NCBI GenBank assembly: GCA_025769875.1
Contig: JAGFNK010000220.1
Coordinates: 17,555 to 81,554 of the forward strand
Source of the DNA: Russula earlei
Taxonomy: Eukaryota > Basidiomycota > Agaricomycetes > Russulales > Russulaceae
Reading direction: 5' to 3'
Length of the DNA: 64,000 nt
Shown here one piece after another: positions 21,199 through 33,560 of this stretch. The notes below the pieces were generated by a model. It saw nothing but the letters and a program-made list of their open reading frames with translations, did not search any database and was not told the origin of the DNA. Numbering within the stretch: the first letter of the stretch is position 1; every line of letters begins with the position of its first letter. The position numbers were made by a program, and so were the translations under genes.

Positions 21199-21459
21199 CA
21201 TCATCATCAACTCCGAAAGCGACAACATATTTGCAAACATTGCAACATTAGGGGTCATTGGAACAAGGACTGTAACAAACCTCACACCAATTGTAGCAGA
21301 CAAGTGGACTGCATCCTCGGAAGGACTCACCGAAGTTACAGAGGCTTCTGTCCTAGAGCAGTGGGGTCTCAGAATGCATGGCTAGAAGTTGAAGGCGATG
21401 AACTCCATGAGTTGGGTCCTAAGACCAATTAGTTTGGAGAACCAAGTGTGGGGGCATGA
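21199..21459 (+). pseudogene. Zinc-knuckle tail of an ORF3-like protein
   Basis: One plus-strand frame reads C-K-H-C-x4-H-x4-C, then NKPHTNC, a second Cys/His group (C..GRTHRSYRGFCP) and stops at TAG about 21414-21416. Spacing and order are those of the zinc domain ending ORF3 of element A (CKYCGKVGHFNKYC..PH..C). It is followed by a G-rich tract and the C-family LTR at 21460, as expected for the 3' end of a plus-strand C-family element whose front part is gone. Confidence 0.55.
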
Positions 21460-21981
21460 TGTCATGAATTACCCCCTTATTGGTTCACCTCTAACCTCTT
21501 TTGTTATTGTTTCTTTCTGTCACCATGATCCCCTTGGTTACCATTTCACCCCTTGATGCTGATGGTCCCTTATTGTTTCACCTGTTGTGTTTCATCCATT
21601 GTTCAAGCCCCTGTTTGCTATTGGTTCACCTTTATCTATTGTTCCGCATATAGTGCTGTACAGCCTTGCTACATACAGTATTTAAGTGCCTGTAGAAGCT
21701 GGGGAATGCCCCAAGCTTAGCTTTGTCCCATCTCCTGTCGCATCCCTTTGCCCTGTACTGTCTCTCAATCACAACTTATGTTGTGCTGGCTTATTACTCT
21801 GCTTGACTTAAGCTCATTACAAGGAACCCTGTGGATTAGGTCATCCTTGACTTAGTCTTGAGACACTAAACCTCCAAACTGGTCACCTTGAGCCGGCCCC
21901 ACTGAACCATTAAACCAAGTCACAGGAACTTGGCCCTACTGAACCCTGAGCTAATGTTCTTATGGCCATGACACCATAACA
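21460..21981 (+). repeat. C-family LTR, probable 3' LTR
   Basis: 522 bp, TGTCATGAATTACCCCC...CACCATAACA. Opposite orientation to the C1 LTR next door. No 5-bp duplication (CATGA before, GCCAG after). Confidence 0.7.
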
Positions 21982-22199
21982 GCCAGCAGCAAGGAGAGGG
22001 AGGAAAAGAAGAGATCTGCTCACTCTTAAAGGGGAGGATGGCAAAAGAGTGGCCTTGCTTTCAGCATGGCAAGGCTTCAGATAGGACCTGGTACCTTCAT
22101 AATCATGACTGCTCACAGAGGTATTCACTAGGGATCCACCTGCTCTTAAAAGGGGAGATAGTGAAAGAGTCAACTGCCTTGACAATAGTGTCCATATAT

Positions 22200-24440
22200 C
22201 CAAGTCTAGTATAGAAAGGTGTGAATATATTCTTAAAATTGAGCCTTCTTGTTTTTCTCCAAAGCTGATGCATCCTCCACTGCAAAGCACAAAATCTGTG
22301 AGGCTGTCCTGAATTCCATGCCACTAACATCTGCCAGCTCACTGCAAGTGAGTGGTACAATGTCTTCAATTGTATAAAGTTTGTGGGTTTCTACAAGGAT
22401 GTCAGCATACTGTGAGAAATCTTCACCATATTTATTTTGGAAAGGGTGCTCCTCAATAGAATGGAGCCACTCTCTCAGGTCAGGGTAGGCGATGTTCCTA
22501 TTGGATGTGGTGCACTTTGACTGGGGCAGCAAAGACCCAGGGTAACACTGGTTGAGAAATCAACTTATGTGAATTACAAAACTGTAATATTTTGAATAAC
22601 AAAATTTATTATTTTGATATAAATTTGTAGGAAACAATTTGTAAGATTTCATTTTAGATTTTGTTACAATAGATTCCTATTACAAAATGATAAAATTAGT
22701 AAATAGTATTGACAAGATTTTAGAACACACATTATGCTACAAAAAATGTAAATTATTTTAAGATTTTGTATGAAACAAAATTGTGAAAAAGTTGACACTG
22801 CAAAATTCAGGTTTATGCTGGGTGGAAAATACCCTTTTGTGACTGACAAAAGTGTAACATTTTGAATAACAAAAGTCAATGTTATGTTACAATTTTTCAG
22901 AGGAAAAATATTGAAATTTAGTTTATATTTTGTTATATAAAATGTTTGTTACAAAATGATGGAGTAACAGTATGACAAACTCCTTCTCTATACCATTGGC
23001 ATGGTTTGCCTGCAAGCTTACAAACCTCCTCTGGCAACAATTTTCATAATTTTGTTTCATCATTTTGTCACAAGAATTTTATATTGCAAAATATAAACTA
23101 AATTTTAAGATTTTTCCCCTGAAAAATTGTAACATAACATTGACTTTTGTCATTCAAAATGTTACACTTTTTTCAGTCCCAAAAGGGTATTTTCCACCCA
23201 GCATAAACCTGAATTTTGCAGTTTCAATTTTTTCACAATTTTGTTTCACACAAAATTTTAAAATAATTTACAATTTTTGCAACATGATGTGTGTTCTAAA
23301 ATATTGTCAATATTATTTACTAATTTCATCATTTTGTAACAGGAATCTATTGTAACAAAATCTAAAATGAAATTTCACAAATTGTTTCCTACAAATTTGT
23401 ATCAAAAGAATAAATTTGTTATCCAAAATGTTACAGTTTTGCCATTCACATAAGTTGATTTCCCAACCAGTGTAAGGAGTAGAGGGAGTGATGTTTTCAG
23501 AGTGAGGTAAGCGATGGGAGTTTGAACCATTAACATTGTTGGCAAAGGCACCCCCCAGCATCATCATCATCATTTGCACCCATTGGGGTGGATCAGAGGA
23601 CGGTCCAGCCACTGTGTGGCTAGGGTTTGGCATGGAGCCCAACATATCAGAATGGGGTGGTTGTGATGTTTCCTGGTTCCTGACTTTCACCTGTTGAAAG
23701 CTTTTGTCCATGAGATTCAGTTTGTCTGGGGGAGCATCAACTGTTGCAAGGTGATGTGCCTGCAAAGGTGGTTTTAAGCTTGAAGATCCAAAAGAAAACA
23801 ATGGTGTGTACCAACAAGGATGCCCAAATGCTCAGATCCTCCATCATGTACTGGTAGTGTATGCCATTCATTTGCACATAGCACAGCATATTGTGCTTTT
23901 TGCACTGGTGTTCATGAGTCAAGAGCTTTAAAAGTTCATGTTGTTCTTGGCCAGGGAGATCCAAAAGTGCATTTGAGGGTGCCAACTGTACCTGGGTCTT
24001 TTTTTTCCCTGGACCCTTTGGTCAAGAAATCGTCAGATGCAATTATGAGGAGTAGCATTTAGGTGCACCTTTTCTGTGCCTTGTTCAGAGGTATTGACAA
24101 TCTGGATGCTGAAAGGCTTGACTTTGCCCTTTCCATGGTTTTTCGCCTTCTGTTCATTGATATGGTTCCACACATGCTCGATTAGCTTTTGAAAGGAAGC
24201 ACCATCTTCAAGCAACATTGAAACAGGCTTGCCCATCTTGGGCACCATCCAGGGAAGGATGTATCCAATGTGCAATAGACAGACAATGCTCATTTCCATT
24301 TTGGCTGCAATTTGGACAAGAAGATCTGAAAATGAGATGTCAGATTCAACAGCAAGTTCCTGAGACACATTTTTGTATGGGACATCAAATGTGAGATCAA
24401 TTACTGGATGGCCTGGGGTCACTAGTCACTGGTGAAAGGG
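22200..24440 (-). pseudogene. Decayed gene with a SAM-like C-terminal domain
   Basis: In sense order: 24422-24033 (VIDLTFDVPYKNVSQELAVE, YILPWMVPKMGKPVSMLLED), 23985-23737 (EHQCKKHNMLCYVQMNGIHY, a Cys/His patch), 23700-23500 (Pro/His-rich linker) and 22532-22233 (IAYPDLREWLHSIEEHPF...FSQYADILVE, a SAM-like helical domain). This order is familiar from repetitive uncharacterised Agaricomycete proteins; I cannot name it. A palindromic MITE (22546-23472) splits it between linker and SAM-like domain. A similar SAM-like domain lies at about 53340-53505. 21982-22199 holds nothing I can identify. Confidence 0.45.
22546..23472. mobile_element. Palindromic MITE, 927 bp
   Basis: It starts CACTGGTTGAG and ends CAACCAGTG. 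The left half is the inverted copy of the right half almost to the centre (about 22990-23030). AT-rich with many TTTTGT/ACAAAA motifs. Flanked by TAA on both sides (22543-22545, 23473-23475). Same family as 30550-32156. No coding capacity. Confidence 0.88.
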
Positions 24441-24623
24441 GTCAATTCATCATTATTTGCACACCTTCCTCTTCAATTGAAGCATCACTCCCTTCTATGG
24501 GTCCAGGGCCAAAAGGTGAGGTGCATTTACTGTCATCTGCCAGAGCATATAGGTCCAGTGGACTGAGCTCCCCAGTCCATAGCAAAAGGTAAGAAGTAAA
24601 TGTAAAAGGGAAATGGTGTAACA

Positions 24624-24916
24624 TGTAGGGTCCTTGATACTAGGTTAGTGCCCATTGTGGAGCACCTAGAGTTGTCCTAAAGGGTCCTTAGGAAGGCCCT
24701 AATACTGTCCTTTATTGCTAGAAGGGTTGCCATTAAGTGGGGCTTGCTGTATGTCGATTGTGCCAAGGATCGCTCGTGTGACAATGTGCACATGATATTG
24801 TGGACACCTCTACTCACCCCTTTTGCTCGTGTGAACAGGGTGACACCATAGAGGCTGGGTTTCCTCTCATAAGGAAGGGTCCTTCAAGTGCCCTCTCTGG
24901 AGAATGGTTCATGACA
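24624..24916 (-). repeat. Partial 3' LTR of element D
   Basis: 293 bp, TGTAGGGTCC...TTCATGACA on the plus strand, corresponding to the last third of the 39436-42548 LTR. It holds the uninterrupted sequence GATACTAGGTTAG, i.e. the empty site of the Tc1 insertion. The other ~660 bp are missing; at 24623 it meets a GTAACA end inverted relative to 4843. Confidence 0.8.
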
Positions 24917-24928
24917 TTCATCCCCTCT

Positions 24929-25371
24929 TTATGACCTAGTTGCTCCTGCAACTATGTCATTAGGCTTGGGCATTGTTGGGTACTGTCGGTGAAAGGCCTT
25001 TACAGCCTCTTTGGCTTTGACTAGGTTGGACGCTGGCTCCCAAGTGTTTTCTGCCACAGGGTACCCTTTCCATTGTATTAGGTATTGAATGCCTCTATGG
25101 TTAGGGGACTGTCTGGATGCTAGGACTTTGTCCACTTCATACTGTTCCTCTCCTTCCACTATAGTAGGGGGAGGTTGTTTGAAGTTAGGACCGTGGGCAG
25201 TGGTCTCTTTGTACGGTTTGATCAGGGAGTTATGGAAGACTGGGTGTATCCTCCAAGTCTTTGGTAGTTCTAGGCATATGTTGACTGGGTATGAGGTGAC
25301 GACCTGTACCATCAAGGGGCTATCTTGGCTTTTGGGTGCGTTGTCTTCAGATTAGTGGCTTCCAGCCAGAC
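24929..25371 (-). pseudogene. pol C-terminus of element D (GPY/F and chromodomain)
   Basis: Sense continuation of integrase after the Harbinger insertion: WLEATNLKT, the GPF-type module (SYPVNICLELPKTWRIHPVF, HNSLIKPYKETTAHGPNF) and a chromodomain (EQYEVDKVLASRQ...YLIQWKGYPVAENTWEPASN). It stops at 24929, 13 bp before the LTR, so there is no ORF3. The chromodomain probably steers integration to modified histones, as known for chromoviruses. Confidence 0.85.
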
Positions 25372-25760
25372 TAAGGCCCCATTTACCAACCGAGAATTCT
25401 TGAATCTTGAACTTGAACTCGGATTTCGGTATTTTCCGGGGGTGACAGGAGTCACAGGCATGATGAACGATAACTTGATTAACTAATACGAGTTTCTTTA
25501 ATTATAATTTCTTTAATTATAATTATGAGCTCTTTCCCACCAGATTTGCAAATTTGCTTGTTGTAATTGCATATTCGCCTGTGTGCATATTCGCATGAGG
25601 TAACACATGATTTGTAAAAAAAATATTTCTACATCATGTTGGCCAGATGGCGATATGGAGGGCATAGTTTATACATACATGAAATTCTATGCTAGTCAAC
25701 ATACGCCCTTCGAATTCTCATTCTCACATATTGCTCCCACATGTCACCAGCAATTCTGTC

Positions 25761-26976
25761 TCACCTGTGATTCGCTCGCTCCCTCTCATGCTGTGTCACT
25801 GGGCCTTCAGCAAGTTCACCAGCCTCCTCCTCATCTTGAGAGCCCATGTGGAGCTCAGCCACATCATCAAAGGCGGAAATCTCCCTAGGATCATACTCAC
25901 TGAATAAAATTGTGCAGTGCTGCAAGCGCAGCTGGGATGTGCGCCTGAATTGACATGTTATAGTTAACGGGACGATCAAGTAATTGGAACCGTCGCTTGA
26001 GGATTCCAAAGATGCGTTCTACGACATTGCAAGCTTGAGCATGATGCAGATTGAACAACTCCTCACATGTGCGTGGCCTGGGACAAATGTCAGTGAGAAA
26101 ACTCAGGAGATGAGAAACATTACCTTGTGTTTGCGCAACCCCATTCGGCGAGATGGTACTGCACTCCTCGATAAGGGGTGAGAAGTACATCTGATGAGGC
26201 AATGCCTCCATCGCCAAGATAATACTTTCCGCTTGGGATAAAAAAATCAGAAAGTCGTGCGTCAAGGAAGAGTGTCACATCAGCAGTGGAACCCTCCCAA
26301 CCAGTCAGGAGATAGGTGAAGTGGAGGTCGAAAGAACATGCCACAAGGCAGTTCTGTGTGATTACTCCTTTGCGGTTCCTTGCCATGTCACGCTCGTCAG
26401 CAGTGGCAGAACACTTGATATGTGTGCCATCAACAGCACCTAGGGCATCCTTGAGATATGGATAGAGCTTGGGGTTACTTCAGATAAAGGGGTGAGGGGG
26501 CGAATTGGTGTCAGGGAGCTGCACAAATGTGGTATAGAAGGGGGGGCTTGAGAGAACTCCAAGAATTTTATTAAAATACCTAACTGCCTGTCAGAACAAG
26601 TGTGAAGAAACCCAAGTGATACATACTTTGAAATGGTGCGGGGTGACCGCTGGAAACGCTCTCCGACATGAGTTGATGACAGCCCTGTAACAGCAGTATA
26701 GAGGAAGTTGGCCATTTGTTCTTCAATTAGGACATGTTGTGATGAGGCAACACCGAGGTTTCGAATGGTCCGCCAGAGGGTGTCAAAGACATGTTTATGT
26801 ACTCCAAGCTCACTCCGAATGCACTCTGGATGGCCAGTGAGTAGTTCATGAACCCACACAGCCCCAGTTAATGCTGATGTGTGATATGGAATACGACGAG
26901 GACAGATGGCTTGGAGGAGTTGTATATATGCTTCACAGCACTGCAAGACAAGAGTCGACATATGCAAGAGGACCAC
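25761..26976 (-). pseudogene. Harbinger DDE transposase
   Basis: Exons 26976-26627, 26579-26124 and 26077 downward, with introns 26580-26626 and 26078-26123 (47 and 46 bp, GT-AG). The N-terminal part has PYHTSALTGAVWVHELLTGH and a helix-turn-helix-like LEEQ/FLYTAVTGLS region. Catalytic residues are visible: D in VDGTHIKC, D in YYLGDGGI, E in NVVERIFGILKRRF. Defects: TGA at 26480-26482 where FIR is expected, and a 1-nt insertion after HNFI (about 25905) that shifts the frame of the tail EYDPREISAFDDVAE. The enzyme would cut and paste the element and its MITEs; this copy looks inactive. Confidence 0.88.
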
Positions 26977-27192
26977 AAGTCATTGGCATCGCTTCTTTAC
27001 CAGTCGTTGATTGGGCATTGGGGGGGGAAATGATGGGATGGACAACGCAACGCTTTGAAAGTTTTTCTTTGCCACCAAGCAGACTGAGTCAGCATAGACG
27101 GACTCAGTCCACCCTGTGACCACATGATACCATCAATGACAAATTATTTTACATACACATAACACATGACAACATGACATTTGAAATTACAA

Positions 27193-28369
27193 TTACAATT
27201 TGGTTTGTGCTAACATAATACATATGTATTGACGCGCAAGATCACGCAATTCTGGATCCTTATCTAATCCAAGTGTGAGGTAACTATCAACATCTGCAAT
27301 ATTGCCATTGGAGAGGAGGCTGAGTGCTGGGACAATGTCACCCGTTGGCAGCCAGTGACCATCCTTGATATCAGTGGCAAGGGTTTTGACTGCCAGCAAC
27401 TGACGCACATACTCAGGAACCATCATAAGCACAGGTACAACAGCACCTGTAGACGCATTCCCAAGTTGTTCATCAAGTGAGGGTGTGGCTTCAAGGGCGG
27501 GCTTGGGCTTGTTGAGAGCTTGCACAGTCGAGTCAAAGGACTCAATGACCCTGTTCATGACCGCTGACATACCAATGACAGCGGATGCCGCAGTGTTGGT
27601 CCTTTGTTTTTTGCTTGACGTTTCACTTACGGAGACGTGATCAGATCTATGCTTCCAAACTGAGAAGCAGGGTGAGAGGAGAGGCATTTGATAGTGAAGT
27701 TGATGAGAAACACACCACCATCAAATTGAGATCTGAATGAGTTGGGGGACAGACGAGAAGTTGACTGGGATGGAGGATCTGAATCTGCATGAAGTGTTTT
27801 CTGTGTACCCTGATAGGCACTTTTGCCTTTGGATTTCAATCCAACAAGAGACTCCATAGCCTTGCAATGTGACCAGCCCTTGTTGCGGTACTTCTTGGCA
27901 CTTGGTTTTTTCTGCTAAGGTCAGACATTGTTAAAGAAGCAGGAGTTATACACACACCTTGACTAAATTGGCCCACTGCCCCTCCATTTCTAACCCTACA
28001 TCCACTCCTTTCTCATCATCCCAGGGAAACCCAGACTGTAGCTTGAGGAAGGAGATGATACTGTATTCAGTCTTCAACTGTTGGACGGCATCAGCGTTGA
28101 GGGAAGGGATGAAGTGGAAAATACAGCACCCTGTTCCATTTTGTTTTGCATGTGCTCCCAGTCTTGATGCCACCCTTCTCACGAAGGGGGTTGATCTGAG
28201 AGGCTGCGTCGTTGAAGATGTGGTCCTTGAACATAGAGTTGGAGGTCATTTCGTCCCTATGCTCCAAAAGAAAATCTAAAAAGGCTGCTTCATCCTTAGT
28301 TGTCCATGTGGCATTACCATCTGCTTGACTTTCTCCCACAGAAGAATCAGAGGCTGAGCGGGTCTGCAT
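27193..28369 (-). CDS. Harbinger Myb/SANT-like DNA-binding protein
   Basis: Exons 28369-28130, 28077-27958, 27914-27719 and 27659-27193 join in frame to 340 codons without a stop; introns of 52, 43 and 59 bp. The N-terminal half is a Myb/SANT-like domain (ATWTTKDEAAFLDFLLEHRD, GSTCKTKWNRLKTEYSIISF, GFPWDDEKGVDV). The middle is Ser/Gln/Lys-rich with a basic stretch (KKPSAKKYRNKGW). The C-terminus is helical (VPEYVRQLLAVKTLATDIKD). In this superfamily the Myb-like protein helps bring the transposase to the ends. It is intact although its partner is broken. Confidence 0.82.
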
Positions 28370-28754
28370 GTATGATGGGGGTACTGAACAAAGGAGGTAT
28401 GGAGGGAGGAGGGGATTAAAAAAGAAGGCGAGAGAAAAACGCACGCCATGCATACATGGAAAAAGACAATGGAGGGAAAGTCCCAAACAAAGCCGAGTAC
28501 CGACTCCTGAGTCAACTCCGAGTATGCGGACATCTAACTTCACACACGCGAATATGCAATTACAACAAGCGAATTTGCAAATCTGGTGGGAAAGAGCTCA
28601 TAATTATAATTAAAGAAATTATAATTAAAGAAACTCATATTAGTTAATCAAGTTATCGTTCATCACGCCTGTGACTCCTGTCACCCCCAGAAAATACTGA
28701 AATCTGAGTTCAAGTTCAAGATTCAAGAATTCTCAGTTGGTAAATGGGGCCTAA

Positions 28755-30546
28755 GTCTCCTGTCTTAAACTGGTACTTGGGGATGTGGGAGCTGGGCTGT
28801 CCCATCAATGCTGTGGCATATCGGAGTGAGGCTGCAACCTCCTCTCTGAGTAGATCTATTTGTTTCAGATGTTCCAAGATGGAAGGGAACTTGGTATTGA
28901 AACTAAGAGGGGGGGCAAATGTTGGATTGAAGCCATACCATATTTCAAAGGGGGCTTTGTGGGTCATGCTATGGGGGCGTGCATTATGAGTAAACTCCAT
29001 GAATGGGACTAGTTCAGCCCAGTTATCCTGTTGGTGGTTACAGAAGATTCTCAAATACTGTTCTAGTTCTTGGTTGACTCTTTCTGTTTCCCCATCTGAC
29101 TGAGGGTGGTATGCGGTGCTAAGGGAGGACTTAACATTTAGTTTCCTCCATAGTTCTTGGGTAACTTTGGCTGCGAACTGGGGACCTTGGTTGGAGATGA
29201 TTTGAGTTGGTAACCCTACTCGTCTCCACACATTGTTCATGCTTAGGGAGGCAGTATCTTCTGCAGTGATGGTCTTGTGACACAGGGAGATGATGGCAGC
29301 TTTACTAAAGTGGTCCACAACTACTAGTAGGCTGTCATACCCTTGAGAGAGGGGTAGGTCAACAATGAAGTCCATGGTGATGCTGTCCCATATCTTGCCC
29401 ACTGGGGTGATAGGGACCAGGGGTACGGTTGTTGTTGGGCGGTTCTTATGGCTTATTAGTTCATAGGTCTTCCATTGACCTGGGTGGCCAGTGGCTAAGG
29501 AATCATGGTGTACTTTGAGGACCATACGCCTTAGTGCATCTGACCTTGGGACATAGACTTTTTCTTTGAAGAGGATCAATCCATCTTCTAAGTTCCAGTC
29601 CTGCAAGCCTTTTGTAAGGTGACGGGGGCCATTCTTTAGGATGGTTTTAAAGGCTGTTTTGACCTCTGGGTCATAGTCTTTGCTGGAACGTAATTGTTTT
29701 CTTAGTTCGAAGTCTCCTATGGGTTCTGTTGTGGATGATCGGGTTGCTCTAATTTTAAAACATTGTTGGTCCAGCAGGACCTTTGCATCATTTTCATGCA
29801 TCCCCTCTTTATAGTCTGGCCGCCTGGACAGACTGTCGGCTTTGTTCTGGGTTCCTGGGTGGTGTATAATGTGGAAATTGAATGCGCTAAGCAGCAAAGC
29901 CCATCGAGCTTGTCGTCAGGTGAGTTTCTGTTTCGTCATGAAATATGTGAGGTTGTTGTGGTATGTCCACAACTCTACTGGGTGTTTAGTGCCTTCTAAG
30001 TAATGTCAGAAATGCCAAAGCGAGGAGACTATAGCCAGGAGCTCTTTGTCATAGATCATATAGTTCCTCTGAGCAGGGTCTAATGATTTGGAGAAATACA
30101 CCACTGGTTGGTACCGGTTTAGTTCATCTGGTTGTTCTAAAATGGAGCCGACTGCAAAGTCGCTTGCATCACAGATCAAGCGGAACTGCCATGAATGGTC
30201 AGGAAGCACTAAGACAGGTGCATTTGTGAATGCTTCAATGAGGATGCAGAAGGCTTTTTCCTCTTCAGATCCCCAATGAAATGGGGGATCCTTCTTGGTT
30301 AGGTTGAACAATGGTCGGGCCAGATGGGAATATTGGTGTATGAAACATCTGTAGAAGTTACAAAAGCCTAAGAAGGCTTGAACTTTGGTGATATTAGTAG
30401 GATTTGGCCATTGTGTTATGCCTACTAGTTTGTCCAAGTCCATTGATATGCGTCCTTGGGAAATGTGTATGCCTAGATAGCTGATGGACATTTGACGGAA
30501 AGCGCACTTTTCTGGCTTGAGGTATAAGTCATGTTCCTGTAGGATT
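28755..30546 (-). pseudogene. pol of element D: RNase H and integrase part
   Basis: In sense: the end of RT (SISYLGIHISQGRISMDL), RNase H (FRLICDASDFAVGSILEQPD, DKELLAIVSSLWHF), connection (FNFHIIHHPGTQNKADSLSR), integrase zinc finger (HHDSLATGHPGQWKTYELI, partly decayed) and integrase core (D in TMDFIVD, D in ISNQGPQ region replaced by N/Q, E in GETERVNQELEQYL). TGA codons at 30006-30008 and 29916-29918 replace arginines. Ends at the Harbinger insertion. Confidence 0.85.
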
Positions 30547-30549
30547 TTA

Positions 30550-32156
30550 CACTGGTTGGGAAATCAACTTATGTGAATGACAAAACTGTAACATTTTGAA
30601 AAACAAAATTTATTATTTTCATACAAATTTGTAGCAAACAATTTGTGAAAATTAATTTTATATTTTGTTACAATAAATTCCTGTTACAAAATGATGAAAT
30701 AAGTAAATAGTATTGATAAGATTTTAGGACATACATTATATTAAAAACATTTCAACTTATTTTAAAATTTTGGGTGAAACATAATTGTGAAAAAATCAAA
30801 ACTGCAAAATTTGGGTTTATGAAAAAGGTGGAATAAAAATTGTGAAATTTTTGAAATTTTTGAAAAAGTTTTGTGACTTGAATAAAGATGTTAGGGAGAT
30901 AAAGTTTTGTTATAATCATTGATGAGAACAAAATCTAGCCCTATAGAAAACATAATGTTATCATTTTTAATGAAGAAAATTTTTGAATACATTCACAATT
31001 TTGTTAAAGGTAAAATTTTGACAAAACAGAATATGAAATCCCAAAGTTGTTTCATCATTTTGTCATTGGAATAAAGATGTCAGGGAGATAAAGTTTTGTT
31101 ATAATCATTCATGACAACAAAATCTAGCATTTTAGAAAACATAATGTTAACATTTTTCATGCAGAAAATAAAAAAATGTTTGAATACATTCACAATTTTG
31201 TCAAAGGAAAAATTGTGACAAAACTGAATATGAAATCCTAAAGATGTTTCATCATTTTGTTTATAACATTTAGATATATTATGGCCAATTCTGAATGATG
31301 CTGGACATATATACACCACAAAAAGAGGCCATAAAGTTTGAGTAGAGCCATGACAGCACAAGTGACACAACTTTATGGCCTCTTTTTGTGGTGTATATAT
31401 GTCCAGCATCATTCAGAATTGACCATAATATATCTAAATGTTATAAACAAAATGATGAAACATCTTTAGGATTTCATATTCAGTTTTGTCACAATTTTTC
31501 CTTTGACAAAATTGTGAATGTATTCAAACATTTTTTTATTTTCTGCATGAAAAATGTTAACATTATGTTTTCTAAAATGCTAGATTTTGTTGTCATGAAT
31601 GATTATAACAAAACTTTATCTCCCTGACATCTTTATTCCAATGACAAAATGATGAAACAACTTTGGGATTTCATATTCTGTTTTGTCAAAATTTTACCTT
31701 TAACAAAATTGTGAATGTATTCAAAAATTTTCTTCATTAAAAATGATAACATTATGTTTTCTATAGGGCTAGATTTTGTTCTCATCAATGATTATAACAA
31801 AACTTTATCTCCCTAACATCTTTATTCAAGTCACAAAACTTTTTCAAAAATTTCAAAAATTTCACAATTTTTATTCCACCTTTTTCATAAACCCAAATTT
31901 TGCAGTTTTGATTTTTTCACAATTATGTTTCACCCAAAATTTTAAAATAAGTTGAAATGTTTTTAATATAATGTATGTCCTAAATCTTATCAATACTATT
32001 TACTTATTTCATCATTTTGTAACAGGAATTTATTGTAACAAAATATAAAATTAATTTTCACAAATTGTTTGCTACAAATTTGTATGAAAATAATAAATTT
32101 TGTTTTTCAAAATGTTACAGTTTTGTCATTCACATAAGTTGATTTCCCAACCAGTG
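30550..32156. mobile_element. Long hairpin element, 1.6 kb near-perfect palindrome
   Basis: CACTGGTTGGG...CCCAACCAGTG. The two ~790 bp arms are inverted copies with few differences around a short centre (about 31335-31375). Flanked by TTA on both sides (30547-30549, 32157-32159). Its outer ~250 bp match the 927 bp element at 22546. It splits the RT of element D just after YLDD. No ORF beyond palindrome echoes. Confidence 0.9.
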
Positions 32157-32159
32157 TTA

Positions 32160-33560
32160 AGGACCTTGTGTGTCCATTGATCTAAGTCGTGAATGGTGTT
32201 TGCAAGGATTAGTATATCATCTAGATATACCACAACATGTCCTGTTGTGATCAGCAGTGCTAAGATATTGTTCATGAATCATTGGAATGTGGCTGGTGTG
32301 TTACAAAGACCAAAGGTCATAATAAGTGGTTCGAAGAGGCCTAAGGGTGTCTTAAAGGCTGCAAGGTGTTCATCACCTTGTCAAAGGCGGATGTTGTTAT
32401 ATCCCCATTGTACGTCAAACTTTGTGATGTATTGTGCCCCTTGTAGTTTGTCAATGACGGTCTGGGATTAATGGTAGGGGGTAGGCATCTTTGATAGTAG
32501 CGGCATTAAGTCCTTGATAGTCTTGTACTGGGTGCAGGGCACCACCTTTCTTTTCCACAAAGAAGAATGGGCTAGCTATTGGTGCTTTGGAAGGGTGGAT
32601 AGTCCCTCATTTGAGGTGTTTGTCTAGATACTCTTTCAAGGCCACTAATTCCTTTGGAGTGAGCCTATAGATGCCACAGTCCTTACATGAGGCTTCTGGT
32701 TTGAGGTTAATGGCATGACCCCATGGTGCATGAGCAGGGAGGCATTGGGAGGCTTCTTCATCAAATACACTTTGCCAGATCTTAAATTCAGTTGGGATTA
32801 GTTTCTCAAGGGACTGTGTTGGCTGATTATCCTTTGCCAACTTGGTAGATGTTGTACTCTTTGCTTGGATTTGTAATGGGTAATGCTGGAAGGCACTATG
32901 AATGTGTTGGTCGACAAGGGGTTCCTCCTTGTCCAGTGTTTCTCGGAATATTAACGCTGCTACATGTTTGAATGATGGTTCTTCGTCTTCTGGGATGGTG
33001 AGGGCTTTTATCAACCCTCCACATGCACTGTGGGTTGATGGGACTGTTATGGAGGGTTGTGTCATTACACATGTTGCTGGGCAGTTTTGTAAAGTGATAG
33101 TGTCATTGGTCCAATTGATGTCCGGGTTAGGGTGTCGTAGCCAGTCAGTACCCAGGATAATGTCATGGTCTCCTATGTTGGTAACAAGGAATTCTGCCTG
33201 TTCATCATGTGTACCTCCCATTGCTTTGATTTGTAGCCATTGGATGGTGCTATATCTGATTAAACCATTAGTGTTTGTGGTGCCATCTACATTGTGTGCT
33301 GGTAGGGGCTTTTGTAAGCTGCGAAGGTAGAGATTATGTTGGTTCATGAATTGCTCATGGATGATCATTCCTTCTGCCCCACTGTCTATGGGGGCACTTG
33401 CACCGATTTCCTTGCCACTGAGTTTCCCCATGAGTGTTACTTTCAAGGCTATGGAAGGGGATCTAATATTCTTTGTAAAGACTTTGGGGTAATTGATTTG
33501 TATGGGTATAGTGGCAATTTGTACTGTATTCCTTAGCGGTGCACTAAGGGGCTTTATCAA
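32160..33560 (-). pseudogene. pol of element D: protease and RT start
   Basis: The ORF 33560-32607 starts with a leader and aspartic protease (APIDSGAEGMIIHEQF; NVDGTTNTNGLIRYS; DIILGTDWL), then the RT N-terminus (RLTPKELVALKEYLDKHLK). It is cut by TGA 32607-32609. RT continues ([36 protein letters not shown]) with TGA at 32381-32383 and 32279-32281, and a 1-nt frame change near 32480, up to VYLDDILIL near 32220. All three TGAs sit at arginines conserved in the family. Confidence 0.87.

Larger units (their letters stand above)
25375..28751 (-). mobile_element. PIF/Harbinger DNA transposon
   Basis: 3377 bp with terminal inverted repeats of roughly 210 bp (25375-25585 and 28543-28751; ends GGCCCCATTTACCAAC/GTTGGTAAATGGGGCC) and a TAA duplication (25372-25374, 28752-28754). 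It carries two minus-strand genes, the Myb/SANT-like gene first, then the DDE transposase: the usual Harbinger pair. It is inserted between the integrase core and the GPY/F module of element D. Confidence 0.92.

Noticed and set aside
24624..24916. A complete 293 bp LTR (TG...CA)
   Set aside because: The sequence continues in longer D-type LTRs at 39436-42548 and 43444-44706, so its TG is internal.
31080..31627. Two identical ORFs on opposite strands
   Set aside because: They are the two arms of the palindrome; AT-rich, no protein features.
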